From Ramlibacter sp. (GTDB lineage Bacteria; Pseudomonadota; Gammaproteobacteria; Burkholderiales; Burkholderiaceae_C): 51,403 nt of DNA. Positions 27,533 to 37,341 of the stretch are shown here, piece after piece. The stretch lies in the NCBI RefSeq assembly GCF_028291745.1, contig NZ_JAQGNQ010000065.1, positions 1 through 51,403 on the forward strand, written 5' to 3'. The notes under the pieces are model-generated. The model was not told the origin of the DNA. It did no database searches and saw only the letters and a program-made list of their open reading frames with translations. A program made the position numbers and the translations under genes. Numbering within the stretch: position 1 is the first letter of the stretch; each line of letters opens with the position of its first letter.

Positions 27533-27641
27533 CCGGACGCAGAACACGCAAAAGTTACGCAGAAGGCGCAGAAGGGACAAGGAAAATTTGAAGGATTTTC
27601 TTCTGCGTCTTCTGCGCTATTTCTGCGTCTTCTGCGTCCGG
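27533..27641. repeat. Long inverted repeat between ftsZ and lpxC
   Basis: A 42-nt left arm (27533-27574) and a 42-nt right arm (27600-27641) are reverse complements at 36 of 42 positions, with a 25-nt AT-rich loop. The arms are made of short tandem units of the form ACGCAGAAG, ends CCGG/CCGG. It starts 19 nt past the ftsZ stop. The remaining 27385-27532 shows no gene and should contain the lpxC promoter, which I could not place. Confidence 0.8.
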
Positions 27642-27659
27642 TCGTTGGGATGTCCGGCT

Positions 27660-28901
27660 TCAATCCGCCTGCTTGCGCAGGAACGCCGGGATCTCGAAGT
27701 CGTCCATCCCCCCACTCGAGAGCGCCTCCACCTTCGCGCTCGCCTGGCTGCGGTTGGTGCGCCACACGCTCGGCACGGCGAGGTTGCCGTAGTCGGGTTG
27801 CTGGGTGGCCGACTGCATCTCGCGCGTGACGATCGCGCCCGGCCCCGCCACCGCGTTGTGGATCGTCGGCACGTTGAAGGGCACGTTGTCGGTGCCGGTG
27901 CGCAGCACCTGCAGCGGCGGCGCGGTGCGGCGCTGCTGGCCCTGGCGCGACAGGCCCGTGGCCACCACGGTGACGCGCACCTGGTCGCCCAGTTCGTCGT
28001 CGTACGCCGTGCCGTAGATCACGTGCGCGTCCGGCGAGGCGTAAGCGCGGATCGTGTTCATCGCCAGCTTGCTCTCCGACAGCTTCAGGCTGCCCTTGGC
28101 CGCGGTGATCAGCACCAGCACGCCCTTGGCGCCGGAGAGGTCAATGCCTTCGAGCAGCGGGCAGGCGACGGCCTGTTCCGCGGCGATGCGCGCGCGGTCC
28201 GGCCCGTTGGCCAGCGCCGTGCCCATCATCGCCTTGCCCGGCTCGCCCATCACCGTGCGCACGTCCTCGAAGTCCACGTTGACGTGGCCCGGGACATTGA
28301 TGATCTCGGCGATGCCGCCCACGGCGTTCTTCAGCACGTCGTTGGCGTGCGCGAACGCTTCGTCCTGGGTGATGTCGTCGCCCAGCACTTCGAGCAGCTT
28401 CTCGTTCAGCACCACGATCAGCGAATCGACGTTGGCTTCCAGTTCGGACAGGCCGTTGTCCGCGTTCGTCATGCGGCGACCGCCTTCCCAGTCGAACGGC
28501 TTCGTGACGACGCCGACGGTGAGGATGCCCATCTCCTTGGCCACGCGCGCGATCACCGGCGCGGCGCCGGTACCGGTGCCGCCGCCCATGCCGGCGGTGA
28601 TGAACAGCATGTGCGCGCCGGCGATGGCCTGGCGGATGTCCTCCACCGCGGCCTCGGCGCATTCGCGTCCCTTCTCGGGCTTGCTGCCGGCACCCAGGCC
28701 GGTGCCACCGAGCTGGATGTGCTTGTGCGCCGAGCTGCGCGCGAGCGCCTGCGCATCGGTGTTGGCGCAGATGAACTCCACGCCCTGCACGCTGCGCTCG
28801 ATCATGTGCGCCACCGCATTGCCGCCGCCGCCACCGACGCCGATCACCTTGATCTGGGTGCCTTGGTGGAACTCCTCGACTTCGATCATTTCGATGCTCA
28901 T
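27660..28901 (-). CDS. ftsZ: Cell division GTPase FtsZ
   Basis: FtsZ, 413 aa, the tubulin-like GTPase that forms the division ring. The nucleotide-binding start is [19 protein letters not shown] and the tubulin signature is [15 protein letters not shown]. The T7 loop region [11 protein letters not shown] is present. A variable linker leads to the conserved C-terminal peptide [12 protein letters not shown] that binds FtsA and ZipA-type partners. The ATG at 28901 follows AGGAG at 6 nt. The 147-bp gap to ftsA is the largest inside the dcw operon. It contains two hairpins and a 30-codon ORF whose stop overlaps the ftsZ start. Confidence 0.98.
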   Translation of the reverse strand: MSIEMIEVEEFHQGTQIKVIGVGGGGGNAVAHMIERSVQGVEFICANTDAQALARSSAHKHIQLGGTGLGAGSKPEKGRECAEAAVEDIRQAIAGAHMLFITAGMGGGTGTGAAPVIARVAKEMGILTVGVVTKPFDWEGGRRMTNADNGLSELEANVDSLIVVLNEKLLEVLGDDITQDEAFAHANDVLKNAVGGIAEIINVPGHVNVDFEDVRTVMGEPGKAMMGTALANGPDRARIAAEQAVACPLLEGIDLSGAKGVLVLITAAKGSLKLSESKLAMNTIRAYASPDAHVIYGTAYDDELGDQVRVTVVATGLSRQGQQRRTAPPLQVLRTGTDNVPFNVPTIHNAVAGPGAIVTREMQSATQQPDYGNLAVPSVWRTNRSQASAKVEALSSGGMDDFEIPAFLRKQAD

Positions 28902-28990
28902 TGAATACTCCTGATATCTTGCAGTTGCCACTGACGAATGTTGTTGGTTGCGTCGCTTAACGCGGGAACGGTGGGTCGGTGCACCGACAT
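28898..28990 (-). CDS. Possible 30-aa leader ORF coupled to ftsZ
   Basis: An ORF of 30 codons beginning MSVHRPTVPALSDATN and ending at a TGA that overlaps the ftsZ ATG by 4 nt (ATGA), the same junction used through this cluster. GGAGAAAGGAG lies directly upstream of its ATG, with the nearer AAGGAG only 2 nt away and GGAG at 9 nt. Against it, the codon use (TTA, CGA, three CAA) is unlike the GC-rich genes around it, and I recognise no family. It may be a real small protein, a translational coupling device, or chance. Confidence 0.35.
   Translation of the reverse strand: MSVHRPTVPALSDATNNIRQWQLQDIRSIQ
28975..28988. repeat. 14-nt perfect palindrome upstream of ftsZ
   Basis: GTCGGTGCACCGAC is its own reverse complement over all 14 positions. 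It lies 75-87 nt upstream of the ftsZ ATG and just after the start of the small ORF. It may be a regulator site, or an RNA hairpin near that ORF's ribosome site. Confidence 0.5.
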
Positions 28991-29001
28991 CGCTCCTTTC
29001 T

Positions 29002-29020
29002 CCGGGGCGGACTGCCCCGG
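29002..29020. repeat. GC hairpin in the ftsA-ftsZ gap
   Basis: CCGGGGC (29002-29008) and GCCCCGG (29014-29020) form a perfect 7-bp stem with a 5-nt loop, immediately upstream of the Shine-Dalgarno of the small ORF at 28990. There is no U-tract, so a classical terminator is unlikely. Confidence 0.5.
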
Positions 29021-29048
29021 GCCAGCCACGACTTGCGGGCAACCATGG

Positions 29049-30278
29049 TCAGAAGTTCCCCACGATGAAATCCTTGATGCGGCCGAAGGCCGTCTTGACC
29101 GAGCCGTGCTGCTGCGCGACTTTCAGTCCGCGCATGCGGGCGATCCGCGCTTCTTCCATCAGGCCCATCACGGTGGCCGCGCGCGGCTGCGCCACCATGT
29201 CGGACAGCGCGCCCCGGTACCTGGGGACACCGCGGCGCACCGGCTTGAGGAAGATGTCCTCGCCCAGTTCCACCATGCCCGGCATCACGGCGCTGCCGCC
29301 GGTGATGACGATGCCGGAGGACAGCACCTCCTCGTAGCCGGATTCGCGGATCACCTGCTGCACGAGCGAGAAGATCTCCTCCACGCGCGGCTCGATCACG
29401 CCGGCCAGGGCCTGCCTGGACAGCATGCGCGGCGCGCGGTCGCCCAGCCCCGGCACTTCCACCTGCTGCTCGGGGTCGGCCAGCAACTGCTTGGCGTAGC
29501 CGGCATCCACCTTGATGTCCTCGGCGTCCTTGGTCGGCGTGCGCAGCGCCATGGCGATGTCGCTGGTGATCAGGTCGCCGGCGATCGGGATCACGGCGGT
29601 GTGGCGGATCGCGCCACCGGTGAAGATCGCCACGTCGGTGGTGCCCGCGCCGATGTCGACGCAGGCCACGCCCAGTTCCTTCTCGTCGTCCGTCAGCACG
29701 GACTGGCTGGTGGCGAGCGGGTTCAGCAGCAGCTGTTCCACCTCCAGGCCGCAGCGGCGCACGCACTTGATGATGTTCTCGGCCGCGCTCTGGGCACCGG
29801 TGACGATATGCACCTTGGCTTCCAGGCGGATGCCGCTCATGCCGATCGGCTCCTTCACGTCCTGGCCGTCGATCACGAACTCCTGCGGCTCCACCAGCAG
29901 CAGGCGCTGGTCGGTGGAGATGTTGATCGCCCGCGCCGTCTCGACCACGCGGGCGACATCGGCCGGCGTGACCTCGCGGTCCTTCACCGCCACCATCCCG
30001 CTCGAATTGATCCCGCGGATGTGGCTGCCGGTGATGCCGGTGTGCACGCGCGTGATCTTGCAGTCGGCCATCAGCTCCGCTTCCTTGAGCGCCTGCTGGA
30101 TGCTCTGCACGGTGGCGTCGATGTTGACCACCACGCCGCGCTTGAGCCCGTTGGAGGGCGCCACGCCCAGCCCCGCGAGCTTGAGTTCGCCGCCCGGCAT
30201 GACCTCGGCGACGACCACCATCACCTTGGCCGTGCCGATGTCCAGTCCGACGACGAGATCCTTGTAATCCTTGGCCAC
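29049..30278 (-). CDS. ftsA: Cell division protein FtsA
   Basis: FtsA, 409 aa, an actin-like ATPase that tethers FtsZ to the membrane. It starts KDLVVGLDIGTAKVMVVVAE (phosphate 1 motif), has the SHIRGINSSGMVAV 1C-domain region and the phosphate 2 motif VACVDIGAGTTDVAIF. The adenosine motif VITGGSAVMPGMVELGE follows. The C-terminus ends GRIKDFIVGNF, a typical amphipathic membrane-targeting tip. The ATG at 30278 is 11 nt after the ftsQ stop. Length is normal for the family. Confidence 0.97.
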   Translation of the reverse strand: MAKDYKDLVVGLDIGTAKVMVVVAEVMPGGELKLAGLGVAPSNGLKRGVVVNIDATVQSIQQALKEAELMADCKITRVHTGITGSHIRGINSSGMVAVKDREVTPADVARVVETARAINISTDQRLLLVEPQEFVIDGQDVKEPIGMSGIRLEAKVHIVTGAQSAAENIIKCVRRCGLEVEQLLLNPLATSQSVLTDDEKELGVACVDIGAGTTDVAIFTGGAIRHTAVIPIAGDLITSDIAMALRTPTKDAEDIKVDAGYAKQLLADPEQQVEVPGLGDRAPRMLSRQALAGVIEPRVEEIFSLVQQVIRESGYEEVLSSGIVITGGSAVMPGMVELGEDIFLKPVRRGVPRYRGALSDMVAQPRAATVMGLMEEARIARMRGLKVAQQHGSVKTAFGRIKDFIVGNF

Positions 30279-30289
30279 TCGTTGTTCCC

Positions 30290-31078
30290 TCAGTTCCTCG
30301 GCGCCGCCGCTTCGGTGGTGGCGACGCCCCTCAACTTCACCGCGTATCCGTCCGTGTGCCGCAGGTCCGCGGTCACCAGCGCCTCGGGTCTGCGCCCGTA
30401 TTTCGAGGTCACCTGCGTCAGCGTCCGGGCGAAGCGCTGGCTGCGCGCCAGCACTTCCTCGTTGCTGCCGCGACCGAGTTCCACGGTGGCGCCGCTATCG
30501 AGGTGCAGCGTCCAGCCGCCGCGCCCGCTCAGCACCACCTGCTCGATCGCCAGGTCCAGCTTGTCGATCCAGGGCGCCAGGCCGCGGTACATCGCCAACA
30601 CCTGCGGCGCCGTGCCGTCCGGGCCCACCAGGTGCGGCATCTCGTCCGGTTCCACGTCGCCGGCGTTGGCCTCGAACACCTCGCCAAAGGTGTCGACCAG
30701 CCGCGACTCCGAGTCGGCGCCCCAGAAGGCCTCGGCCTGGTGCTCCTGCAGTTGCACGCGCAACTTGTTCGGGAACTGCCGGCTGACCACCGCATGGCGC
30801 ACCCAGGGCACCGCCTCGAACGCTTCGCGCGCCTGCTGCAGGTCCACGGTGAAGAAGTTGCCGGCCAGCCGCGGGGTGACGTTGGCGCGCAGCGTCGCCA
30901 CGCTGTTGTGCGTGACGTCCCCCTGCACCACGATCCCGCGGATGGCGAACACCGGATTGCGCAGCGCCCACCAGCCCAGCGCCGCCACCAGCACGAGCGC
31001 GCAGGCGACGTACAGCACCATGGCGGTGATGTTCATCAGCCTCACGTCGAACGGCAGGGGCAGCGCGTTCTTCTTCAT
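30290..31078 (-). CDS. ftsQ: Cell division protein FtsQ
   Basis: FtsQ, 262 aa, a bitopic division protein that links cytoplasmic ring proteins with FtsLB and FtsWI in the periplasm. A basic N-terminus and one membrane segment ([20 protein letters not shown], about residues 17-36) precede the POTRA domain starting [16 protein letters not shown]. The beta domain and a variable tail follow. I chose the ATG at 31078 because it overlaps the ddl stop by ATGA and gives [11 protein letters not shown]. Codons upstream in the same frame lie inside ddl and are not part of it. Confidence 0.94.
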   Translation of the reverse strand: MKKNALPLPFDVRLMNITAMVLYVACALVLVAALGWWALRNPVFAIRGIVVQGDVTHNSVATLRANVTPRLAGNFFTVDLQQAREAFEAVPWVRHAVVSRQFPNKLRVQLQEHQAEAFWGADSESRLVDTFGEVFEANAGDVEPDEMPHLVGPDGTAPQVLAMYRGLAPWIDKLDLAIEQVVLSGRGGWTLHLDSGATVELGRGSNEEVLARSQRFARTLTQVTSKYGRRPEALVTADLRHTDGYAVKLRGVATTEAAAPRN

Positions 31079-32055
31079 ACGCTGGCAGCTCCCGCTTCCT
31101 GGTCCAGCGAGGCGTCGGCCAGCAGCAGCAGGCACAGGTCCTCGTAGCTGATGCCGCTGGCGCGCGCCGACATCGGCACGAGCGAATGGCCGGTCATGCC
31201 CGGGGAAGTGTTGATCTCCAGCAGCGAGGGCTTGCGCGTCTGCGCGTCGATCATCACGTCGATGCGGCCCCAGCCGCGGCAACCCAGCACGCGGTAGGCC
31301 TTGACCACCAGGTCCTGGATCGCTGCTTCCTCGCCTTCGGGCAGGCCGCAGGGCACCAGGTACTGCGTGTCGTCGGTGAAGTACTTGTTCTGGTAGTCGT
31401 AGTTGCCTTCGGGCGCGACGATGCGGATCACCGGCAGCGCGCGCGCGTTCTCGCCGCTGCCGAGGATCGGGCAGGTGACCTCGTCGCCGGCGACGAACTG
31501 CTCGCACAGCACGTCGGCATCGAGGGCCGCCGCCGCCTCCACCGCGGCTTGCATCTCGGAGTAGCCCTGCACCTTCGCCACGCCGATCGACGAGCCCTCG
31601 CGCGCGGGCTTGACGATCAGGGGCAGGCCGAGATCGTCGGGGATCTTCATGACCTGGTCGCGCTGGTAGGCGCCGCGTCGCAGCAGCGTGTACCTGGGCG
31701 TCGGGATGTTCTCGGCCAGCCACACGCGCTTGGTCATCACCTTGTCGATCGCGATCGCCGAGGCCATCACGCCGGACCCGGTGTAAGGGATGCCGAGCAG
31801 TTCGAGCGCACCCTGGACGGTGCCGTCCTCGCCGAAGCGGCCATGCAGCGCGATGAAGCAGCGCGCAAAGCCGTCCTTCTTCAGTTCGTCGAGGCCGCGC
31901 TCCGCCGGGTCGAAGGCATGCGCATCGACGCCCCTGGACTGCAAGGCCTGGAGCACGCCGTTTCCGGACAGCAGCGAGATCTCGCGTTCGGCCGACTTGC
32001 CGCCCATGAGGACGGCGACCTTGCCGAAGCTCCTCGGATCGATGGTGCCTGTCAT
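31075..32055 (-). CDS. ddl: D-alanine--D-alanine ligase
   Basis: D-Ala-D-Ala ligase, 326 aa, an ATP-grasp enzyme making the dipeptide used by MurF. Motifs: [19 protein letters not shown] at the start, [14 protein letters not shown], the ATP-binding [16 protein letters not shown], and [20 protein letters not shown] at the metal site. The ATG at 32055 overlaps the murC stop by 4 nt and the end overlaps ftsQ by 4 nt. This is the Ddl form found in proteobacterial dcw clusters (DdlB in E. coli). No feature suggests D-Ala-D-Lac specificity. Confidence 0.97.
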   Translation of the reverse strand: MTGTIDPRSFGKVAVLMGGKSAEREISLLSGNGVLQALQSRGVDAHAFDPAERGLDELKKDGFARCFIALHGRFGEDGTVQGALELLGIPYTGSGVMASAIAIDKVMTKRVWLAENIPTPRYTLLRRGAYQRDQVMKIPDDLGLPLIVKPAREGSSIGVAKVQGYSEMQAAVEAAAALDADVLCEQFVAGDEVTCPILGSGENARALPVIRIVAPEGNYDYQNKYFTDDTQYLVPCGLPEGEEAAIQDLVVKAYRVLGCRGWGRIDVMIDAQTRKPSLLEINTSPGMTGHSLVPMSARASGISYEDLCLLLLADASLDQEAGAASV

Positions 32056-33464
32056 GCGCCGCCTCCCAGTTCCACCAGCTTGGCCGGCACGCCGCCGATC
32101 GAGCCGGCGCCCATGCACATCACCACGTCGCCGTCGCGTACGGTGGCGAGCACGGCTTGCGGCAGCGCCGCGATGTCGGCGACGAACTGCGGCTCCACCT
32201 TGCCGGACACGCGCACGGCACGCGCCAGCGAGCGGCCGTCGGCGGCCACGATGGGCTCCTCGCCGGCGGAGTACACCTCGGCCAGCAGCACGGCATCGGC
32301 CGTGCCCAGTACCTGCACGAAATCCTCGAAGCAGTCGCGGGTGCGCGTGTAGCGGTGCGGCTGGAACGCCAGCACGATGCGCTTGCCGGGGAAGGCGCCG
32401 CGCGCGGCGGCCAGCGTGGCACGCATCTCCACCGGGTGATGGCCGTAGTCCTCGATCACCGTGAACTTGCCGCCACCTTGCGCCGCCGGCACCGGCACCT
32501 CGCCATAACTCTGGAAGCGGCGGCCGACGCCGCGGAACTCGCCCAGCGCCTTCACGACCGCGTCGTCGGCGATGTTCAGTTCCACGGCCACCGCGATGGC
32601 GGACAGCGCGTTCAGCACGTTGTGCATGCCCACCGCATTCAGCTTCACGTGCATGTCGGGCAGCGTCACGCCGTTGCGGCGCTGCACGGTGAAGTGCATC
32701 TGCGGACCGACCGCCCGCACGCCGACGGCGCGCACCTGGGAGTCTTCGCCGAAGCCGTAGGTGGTCACCGGGCACTGCACCTGCGGAATGATCGAGCGCA
32801 CCGCCTCGTCGTCGTTGCACAGGATCGCCGTGCCGTAGAAGGGCATGCGGTGCAGGAACTCGAGGAAGGCCTTCTTCAGGTTGTTGAAGTCGTGCCCATA
32901 CGTGTCCATGTGGTCGGCGTCGATGTTGGTCACCACCGCCATCACCGGGAACAGGTTCAGGAAGGACGCATCCGATTCGTCCGCCTCCACCACGATGTAG
33001 TCGCCCGATCCGAGCTTCGCGTTGGCGCCGGCGCTGTTCAACTTGCCGCCGATCACGAAGGTGGGGTCGAGCCCGCCCTCGGCGAGCACGCTGGCCACCA
33101 GGCTGGTCGTCGTCGTCTTGCCATGGGTGCCGGCAATCGCGATGCCCTGCTTCAGGCGCATCAGTTCCGCCAGCATCACCGCGCGCGGCACGATCGGGAT
33201 CTTGCGCTTGCGGGCAGCGACGACTTCCGGGTTGTCCTGCTGCACGGCCGTCGACGTGACCACCGCGTCGGCGCCGATCACGTTGGAGGCCGTGTGGCCG
33301 ACGAAAGTCTGGATGCCCAGTTCGGAGAGGCGCCGCAGCGTGACGCTGTCGGCGATGTCCGAGCCGGAGATCAGGTAGCCCAGGTTGCGCAGCACTTCGG
33401 CGATGCCCGACATGCCCGCACCTCCGATGCCGACAAAGTGGATGTGTTTGATCGCGTGTTTCAT
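32052..33464 (-). CDS. murC: UDP-MurNAc--L-alanine ligase MurC
   Basis: MurC, 470 aa, adds L-Ala to UDP-MurNAc in the cytoplasm. The N-terminal UDP-binding motif is [18 protein letters not shown], the ATP loop is [18 protein letters not shown], and the central motif [14 protein letters not shown] is MurC-type. The C-terminal domain contains [12 protein letters not shown] and [11 protein letters not shown]. It overlaps both murG and ddl by 4 nt. It is distinct from the related Mpl at 2881, which takes preformed tripeptide. Confidence 0.97.
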   Translation of the reverse strand: MKHAIKHIHFVGIGGAGMSGIAEVLRNLGYLISGSDIADSVTLRRLSELGIQTFVGHTASNVIGADAVVTSTAVQQDNPEVVAARKRKIPIVPRAVMLAELMRLKQGIAIAGTHGKTTTTSLVASVLAEGGLDPTFVIGGKLNSAGANAKLGSGDYIVVEADESDASFLNLFPVMAVVTNIDADHMDTYGHDFNNLKKAFLEFLHRMPFYGTAILCNDDEAVRSIIPQVQCPVTTYGFGEDSQVRAVGVRAVGPQMHFTVQRRNGVTLPDMHVKLNAVGMHNVLNALSAIAVAVELNIADDAVVKALGEFRGVGRRFQSYGEVPVPAAQGGGKFTVIEDYGHHPVEMRATLAAARGAFPGKRIVLAFQPHRYTRTRDCFEDFVQVLGTADAVLLAEVYSAGEEPIVAADGRSLARAVRVSGKVEPQFVADIAALPQAVLATVRDGDVVMCMGAGSIGGVPAKLVELGGGA

Positions 33465-34519
33465 CGTGCGAGGGCCTCGCAGGCGGCGACCATCTGCTCG
33501 GTCGCGTGGGTCTTTTCGAGTTTCTTGGCCGCCACCGCGCGCTGCAGCAGCGCAGTGCGGTCGGTGTTGCGCAGCAGGTGGGCCAGGAATTCGGGGGTGA
33601 GTTCGCGTTGCGGCACCAGCCAGCCGCCACCGGCGTCGACCAGGAAGCGGGCGTTGGTGGTCTGGTGGTCGTCGACCGCGAACGGGAAGGGAACGAACAG
33701 CGCCGGCGCGCCGACGGCGGCAAGCTCGGTGACCGTGCTGGCCCCGGCGCGGCAGATCACGAGGTCGGCTTCGGCATACGCGCTGGCCGTGTCATCGATG
33801 AAGGGCGTGAGCTCGGCGAACACGCCGACGGCCTGGTAGTTGGCGCGCAGTTCGTCGATCTGCCTGGCGCCGCTCTGGTGCAGCACGTGCGGACGCTGCT
33901 CCGGCGGAATCAGGGCCAGCGCCTTGGGCACGATCTCGTTCAGCGCCTTGGCGCCGAGGCTGCCACCCACGACCAGCACCTTCAGCGGCCCGGTGCGACC
34001 GGCGAAACGCTCTTGCGGCGGCGGCTGGCGCAGGAAGGCCTCGCGCAGCGGATTGCCGATCCACTCGCTCTTGGCCATCACCTTCGGAAAGGCGCTGTAG
34101 ACGCGCGCGGCGACGCCGGCCAGCACCCTGTTGGCCATGCCGGCCACCGAGTTCTGTTCGTGCAGCACCAGCGGCTTGCCAAGGAGCACGCTCATCATGC
34201 CGCCTGGAAAGGTGATGTAGCCACCCAGGCCCACCACCACCTGCGGGCGCACGCGCCGCACCACCTGCACGCTTTGCCAGAAGGCGCGCAGCAGCGTGAT
34301 CGGCAGCAGCACCAGCGTCTTCACGCCCTTGCCGCGCACGCCGCCGAAATCGATGGTCTCCAGCGGGAAACCGCGGGGCGGCACCAGCTGGCTTTCCATG
34401 CTGTCGGGCGCGCCCAGCCAGTGCACGCTCCAGCCGCGCGCACGCAGGGCTTCGGCGACCGCGAGACCCGGAAAGATATGGCCGCCGGTGCCCCCTGCCA
34501 TCACGAGTGCGGTCTTCAT
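33461..34519 (-). CDS. murG: Lipid II synthase MurG
   Basis: MurG, 352 aa, transfers GlcNAc from UDP-GlcNAc to lipid I at the inner face of the membrane. The N-terminal glycine loop is [19 protein letters not shown], then [13 protein letters not shown] and [13 protein letters not shown]. The C-terminal UDP-GlcNAc site is [16 protein letters not shown] and [17 protein letters not shown] chose the ATG at 34519, which overlaps the ftsW stop by ATGA and gives [10 protein letters not shown]; the open frame further upstream runs through ftsW and is not real. The end overlaps murC. Confidence 0.97.
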   Translation of the reverse strand: MKTALVMAGGTGGHIFPGLAVAEALRARGWSVHWLGAPDSMESQLVPPRGFPLETIDFGGVRGKGVKTLVLLPITLLRAFWQSVQVVRRVRPQVVVGLGGYITFPGGMMSVLLGKPLVLHEQNSVAGMANRVLAGVAARVYSAFPKVMAKSEWIGNPLREAFLRQPPPQERFAGRTGPLKVLVVGGSLGAKALNEIVPKALALIPPEQRPHVLHQSGARQIDELRANYQAVGVFAELTPFIDDTASAYAEADLVICRAGASTVTELAAVGAPALFVPFPFAVDDHQTTNARFLVDAGGGWLVPQRELTPEFLAHLLRNTDRTALLQRAVAAKKLEKTHATEQMVAACEALAR

Positions 34520-35751
34520 GCGCGGCCTCCGCGCATCAGGATGCGGTTCTCGTAGTCGATCCGCAGCACCACGGCCACGGTCACCACGTTCATCAGCACC
34601 GCGGAGCCGCCGTAGGACATCAGCGGCAGCGTCAGGCCCTTGGTGGGCAGCGCACCGAGGTTCACGCCCATGTTGATGAAGGCCTGGAATCCCATCCAGA
34701 TGCCCACGCCCTGGGCGACCAGACCGGCGAACACGCGATCGAGCGCGATCGCCTGGCGGCCGATGTGCATCATGCGGCGGGCCATCCACAGGAACATCAC
34801 GATCAGCGTCAGCACGCCGACCAGGCCGAATTCCTCGCCGATCACGGCCAGCAGGAAGTCGGTGTGCGCCTCCGGCAGCCAATGCAGCTTCTCGACGCTG
34901 CCGCCCAGCCCGACGCCGAAGATCTCGCCGCGGCCGATGGCGATCAGAGAGTGCGAGAGCTGGTAGCCCTTGCCGAGCGCGTTGTGGTCGCTCCAGGGGT
35001 CGATGTACGCGAAGATCCGCTCGCGCCGCCATTCGGACATGGCGATCATCAGCACGAAGGCGACGATCATCACCGCCGCGATCAGGAAGAACATGCGCGC
35101 ATTGACGCCGCCGAGGAACAGGATGCCCATGGCGATGACGGCGATCACCATGAAGGCGCCCATGTCCGGCTCGGCCAGCAGCAGCATGCCGACCACGGCG
35201 ACGGCCGCGGCCATCGGCAGCACCGCGCGGAAGAAGCGCTCCTTCACCTCCATCTTGCGCACCATGTAATTGGCGGCATACAGCAGCACCGAGAACTTCA
35301 CGAGCTCGGAGGGCTGGAAGGAAATCGACCCGAAGCCGAGCCAGCGGCGCGCGCCGTTGACGCCCTTGCCCACATGCGGGATCAGCACGATCACCAGCAG
35401 CAGCAGCGAGGCCACGAACAGCCAGGGCGCGACCCGCTCCCAGGTTTCCAGCTTCACCTGGAAGGCCAGCAGGCCGGCGACGAAGGACAGCAGCAGAAAG
35501 AGCGCGTGCCGGCCGAGGAAATACGTGTGTGCGTAGCGGGCGAAGCGCGGGTTGTCCGGCATCGCGATGGTGGCGGAATAGACCATCACCAGGCCCCAGG
35601 CGAGCAGGGCCACCGTGAGCCACAGCAGCGCGGGGTCGAAAGCGCGGATGGCGAGGTCCGAGCGCGGCTGCACCGGCATCCAGGCGCTGGAGTCCTTGCT
35701 GCGGGCAAACGGATTGCGGGTCAGGCCCGCGATGACCTGGGAGAGGGTCAC
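34516..35751 (-). CDS. ftsW: Septal SEDS glycosyltransferase FtsW
   Basis: FtsW, 411 aa, the SEDS peptidoglycan polymerase of the septum, partner of FtsI. It has about ten membrane segments, [20 protein letters not shown], here seen as GARRWLGFG and [11 protein letters not shown], then [11 protein letters not shown], and a C-terminal [15 protein letters not shown]. The N-terminus is a polar tail of about 35 residues. The start is a GTG at 35751 overlapping the murD stop (GTGA), which fits the coupling seen across this operon. It differs from RodA at 16831 in these loops. Confidence 0.95.
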   Translation of the reverse strand: MTLSQVIAGLTRNPFARSKDSSAWMPVQPRSDLAIRAFDPALLWLTVALLAWGLVMVYSATIAMPDNPRFARYAHTYFLGRHALFLLLSFVAGLLAFQVKLETWERVAPWLFVASLLLLVIVLIPHVGKGVNGARRWLGFGSISFQPSELVKFSVLLYAANYMVRKMEVKERFFRAVLPMAAAVAVVGMLLLAEPDMGAFMVIAVIAMGILFLGGVNARMFFLIAAVMIVAFVLMIAMSEWRRERIFAYIDPWSDHNALGKGYQLSHSLIAIGRGEIFGVGLGGSVEKLHWLPEAHTDFLLAVIGEEFGLVGVLTLIVMFLWMARRMMHIGRQAIALDRVFAGLVAQGVGIWMGFQAFINMGVNLGALPTKGLTLPLMSYGGSAVLMNVVTVAVVLRIDYENRILMRGGRA

Positions 35752-37337
35752 GCCTGGTCTCCCTCGATCAGGGCGCCCGCCTCGGCCGCCAGCGCATGCA
35801 CGGCGGCCTGGAACACCTCCGCGCGATGTGCATAGTTGCGGAACATGTCGAAGCTGGCGCAGGCGGGCGACATTAGGACCGCGTCGCCCGCGTGGGCGCG
35901 CTGCGTCGCCACTTGCACGGCCTCGGCCATCGTGCCGGCATCCAGCAGCGGCACGCCCGTGCCTTGCAGCGCGGCGCGCACCAGCGGGCCGTCACGGCCG
36001 ATCAACACCGCGGCGCGGGCGAAGCGCGCGACCGGCGCGGCCAAGGGCGCGAAGTCCTGGCCCTTGCCGTCGCCGCCGAGGATCACCACCAGCTTGCGCT
36101 CGGCGCCCAACCCCTGCAGCGCGGCCACCGTGGCACCGACGTTGGTGCCCTTGCTGTCGTCGAAATATTCGACGCCGTTGACGATGCCCACCGGCTCCAC
36201 GCGGTGCGGCTCGCCGCGGTAGTCGCGCAGCCCGTACAGCATGGGCCCGAGCTGGCAGCCGGCCGCGGCGGCCAGCGCCAGCGCCGCCAGCGCATTGATC
36301 GCGTTGTGGCGGCCGCGGATGCGCAGCGCGTCGGCCGGCATCAGCCGCTGCAGATGGATTTCCGGCGCTTCGCCCTTGCGCAGCTTTTCGGTCTCGTCGG
36401 CGTCGTGCGCGCGCACCAGCCAGGCCATGTCGTTGACGACCTCCAGGCCGAAGTCGCCGGGCCGCTGCGGCAGGTCGCTGCCGAAGGTGAGGTAGTTGCG
36501 CTGCTCGTACTTGCCGCGAGACCTGGGCCCCCCCACGCTTGCCGCTGCGCGTACTGCGCTGCCCCCCGAGGGGGCGTTCGCGCCTTCGGGCGGCCGTGCG
36601 GCGCTCAGGCGCACCGGCTCCGGGAGCATCTTCATCACGAGCGGGTCTTCGCGATTGAGCACCATCAACGCCGTCTGGCCGAAGATGCGCGCCTTGGCGG
36701 CGGCATAGGCTTCCATGCTGCCGTGCCAGTCGAGGTGGTCCTGGCTCAGGTTCAGCACGGTGGCGGCCGTGGGCTCGAAGCCGGTCACGCCTTCGAGCTG
36801 GAAGCTGGAAAGCTCCAGCACCCACACTTGCGGCAGCGCCCCGGCGTCGCGCTTTTGCACGAACGTGTCCAGCAGGCTCGGGCCGATGTTGCCGGCCACG
36901 CCCACGGTCTTGCCGCTGCGTTCGACCAGCTGGCCGGTCAGCGAGGTGACCGTGGTCTTGCCGTTCGTACCCGTGATGGCCAGCACGGCCGGGTGGTAGC
37001 CGTCCGCCTCTTTCAGCATCGCGAGTGCATCGACAAACAGGCCGAGCTCGCCACGGAAGGGAATGCCGCGTTCGCGCGCCGCCTGCTCCACGGGTGCGAC
37101 CTGTTCCGGCGTGAGCCCGGGGCTGCGCAGCACCAGTTGCTGCTCCTGCACCAGTTCGGCCGCGAACGGCCCGGCGATGAAGCGCACCTCGGGCACGCTG
37201 GCCTGCAGCTGCGGCAGCTGCGGCGGATCGGTCCGCGTGTCGGCCACGGTGACCCGCGCGCCCTGCTCGGCGCACCACCTCGCCATGGCCAGGCCGGAGG
37301 CACCGCAACCGAGGACGAGGACGTTCTGATCGCGCAT
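35748..37337 (-). CDS. murD: UDP-MurNAc-L-Ala--D-Glu ligase MurD, with insert
   Basis: MurD, 529 aa, adds D-Glu to UDP-MurNAc-L-Ala. It starts [20 protein letters not shown], has the ATP loop [45 protein letters not shown] and [17 protein letters not shown], and ends [19 protein letters not shown]. It is about 90 residues longer than E. coli MurD (438 aa). Roughly 30 of these (residues 243-272, containing [15 protein letters not shown]) come from a palindromic GC-rich repeat at 36522-36609, read in frame inside a predicted surface loop before YLTFGSD. Catalytic motifs are intact, so the enzyme should work. It overlaps ftsW by 4 nt. Confidence 0.95.
   Translation of the reverse strand: MRDQNVLVLGCGASGLAMARWCAEQGARVTVADTRTDPPQLPQLQASVPEVRFIAGPFAAELVQEQQLVLRSPGLTPEQVAPVEQAARERGIPFRGELGLFVDALAMLKEADGYHPAVLAITGTNGKTTVTSLTGQLVERSGKTVGVAGNIGPSLLDTFVQKRDAGALPQVWVLELSSFQLEGVTGFEPTAATVLNLSQDHLDWHGSMEAYAAAKARIFGQTALMVLNREDPLVMKMLPEPVRLSAARPPEGANAPSGGSAVRAAASVGGPRSRGKYEQRNYLTFGSDLPQRPGDFGLEVVNDMAWLVRAHDADETEKLRKGEAPEIHLQRLMPADALRIRGRHNAINALAALALAAAAGCQLGPMLYGLRDYRGEPHRVEPVGIVNGVEYFDDSKGTNVGATVAALQGLGAERKLVVILGGDGKGQDFAPLAAPVARFARAAVLIGRDGPLVRAALQGTGVPLLDAGTMAEAVQVATQRAHAGDAVLMSPACASFDMFRNYAHRAEVFQAAVHALAAEAGALIEGDQA
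36522..36609. repeat. Palindromic GC-rich repeat inside murD
   Basis: The segment reads C-run, CACGCTTGCCGCTGCGCGTA, then CCCCCCGAGGGGGCG with strong self-complementarity, then CGCCTTCGGGCGGCC. It resembles a repeat I associate with intergenic regions of Comamonadaceae genomes. Here it sits inside an essential gene and is translated in frame. No other copy was noticed in this window. The family link is from memory and not checked. Confidence 0.6.
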
Positions 37338-37341
37338 GGAC

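Noticed and set aside
27385..27765. Upstream extension of lpxC
   Set aside because: LpxC proteins begin [12 protein letters not shown], which fixes the start at 27384. The extension runs through the inverted repeat.
31075..33723. Single open frame covering ddl and antisense or off-frame parts of murC and murG
   Set aside because: Only the segment from 32055 downward is Ddl. The rest is out of frame with murC, whose own frame is unmistakable.
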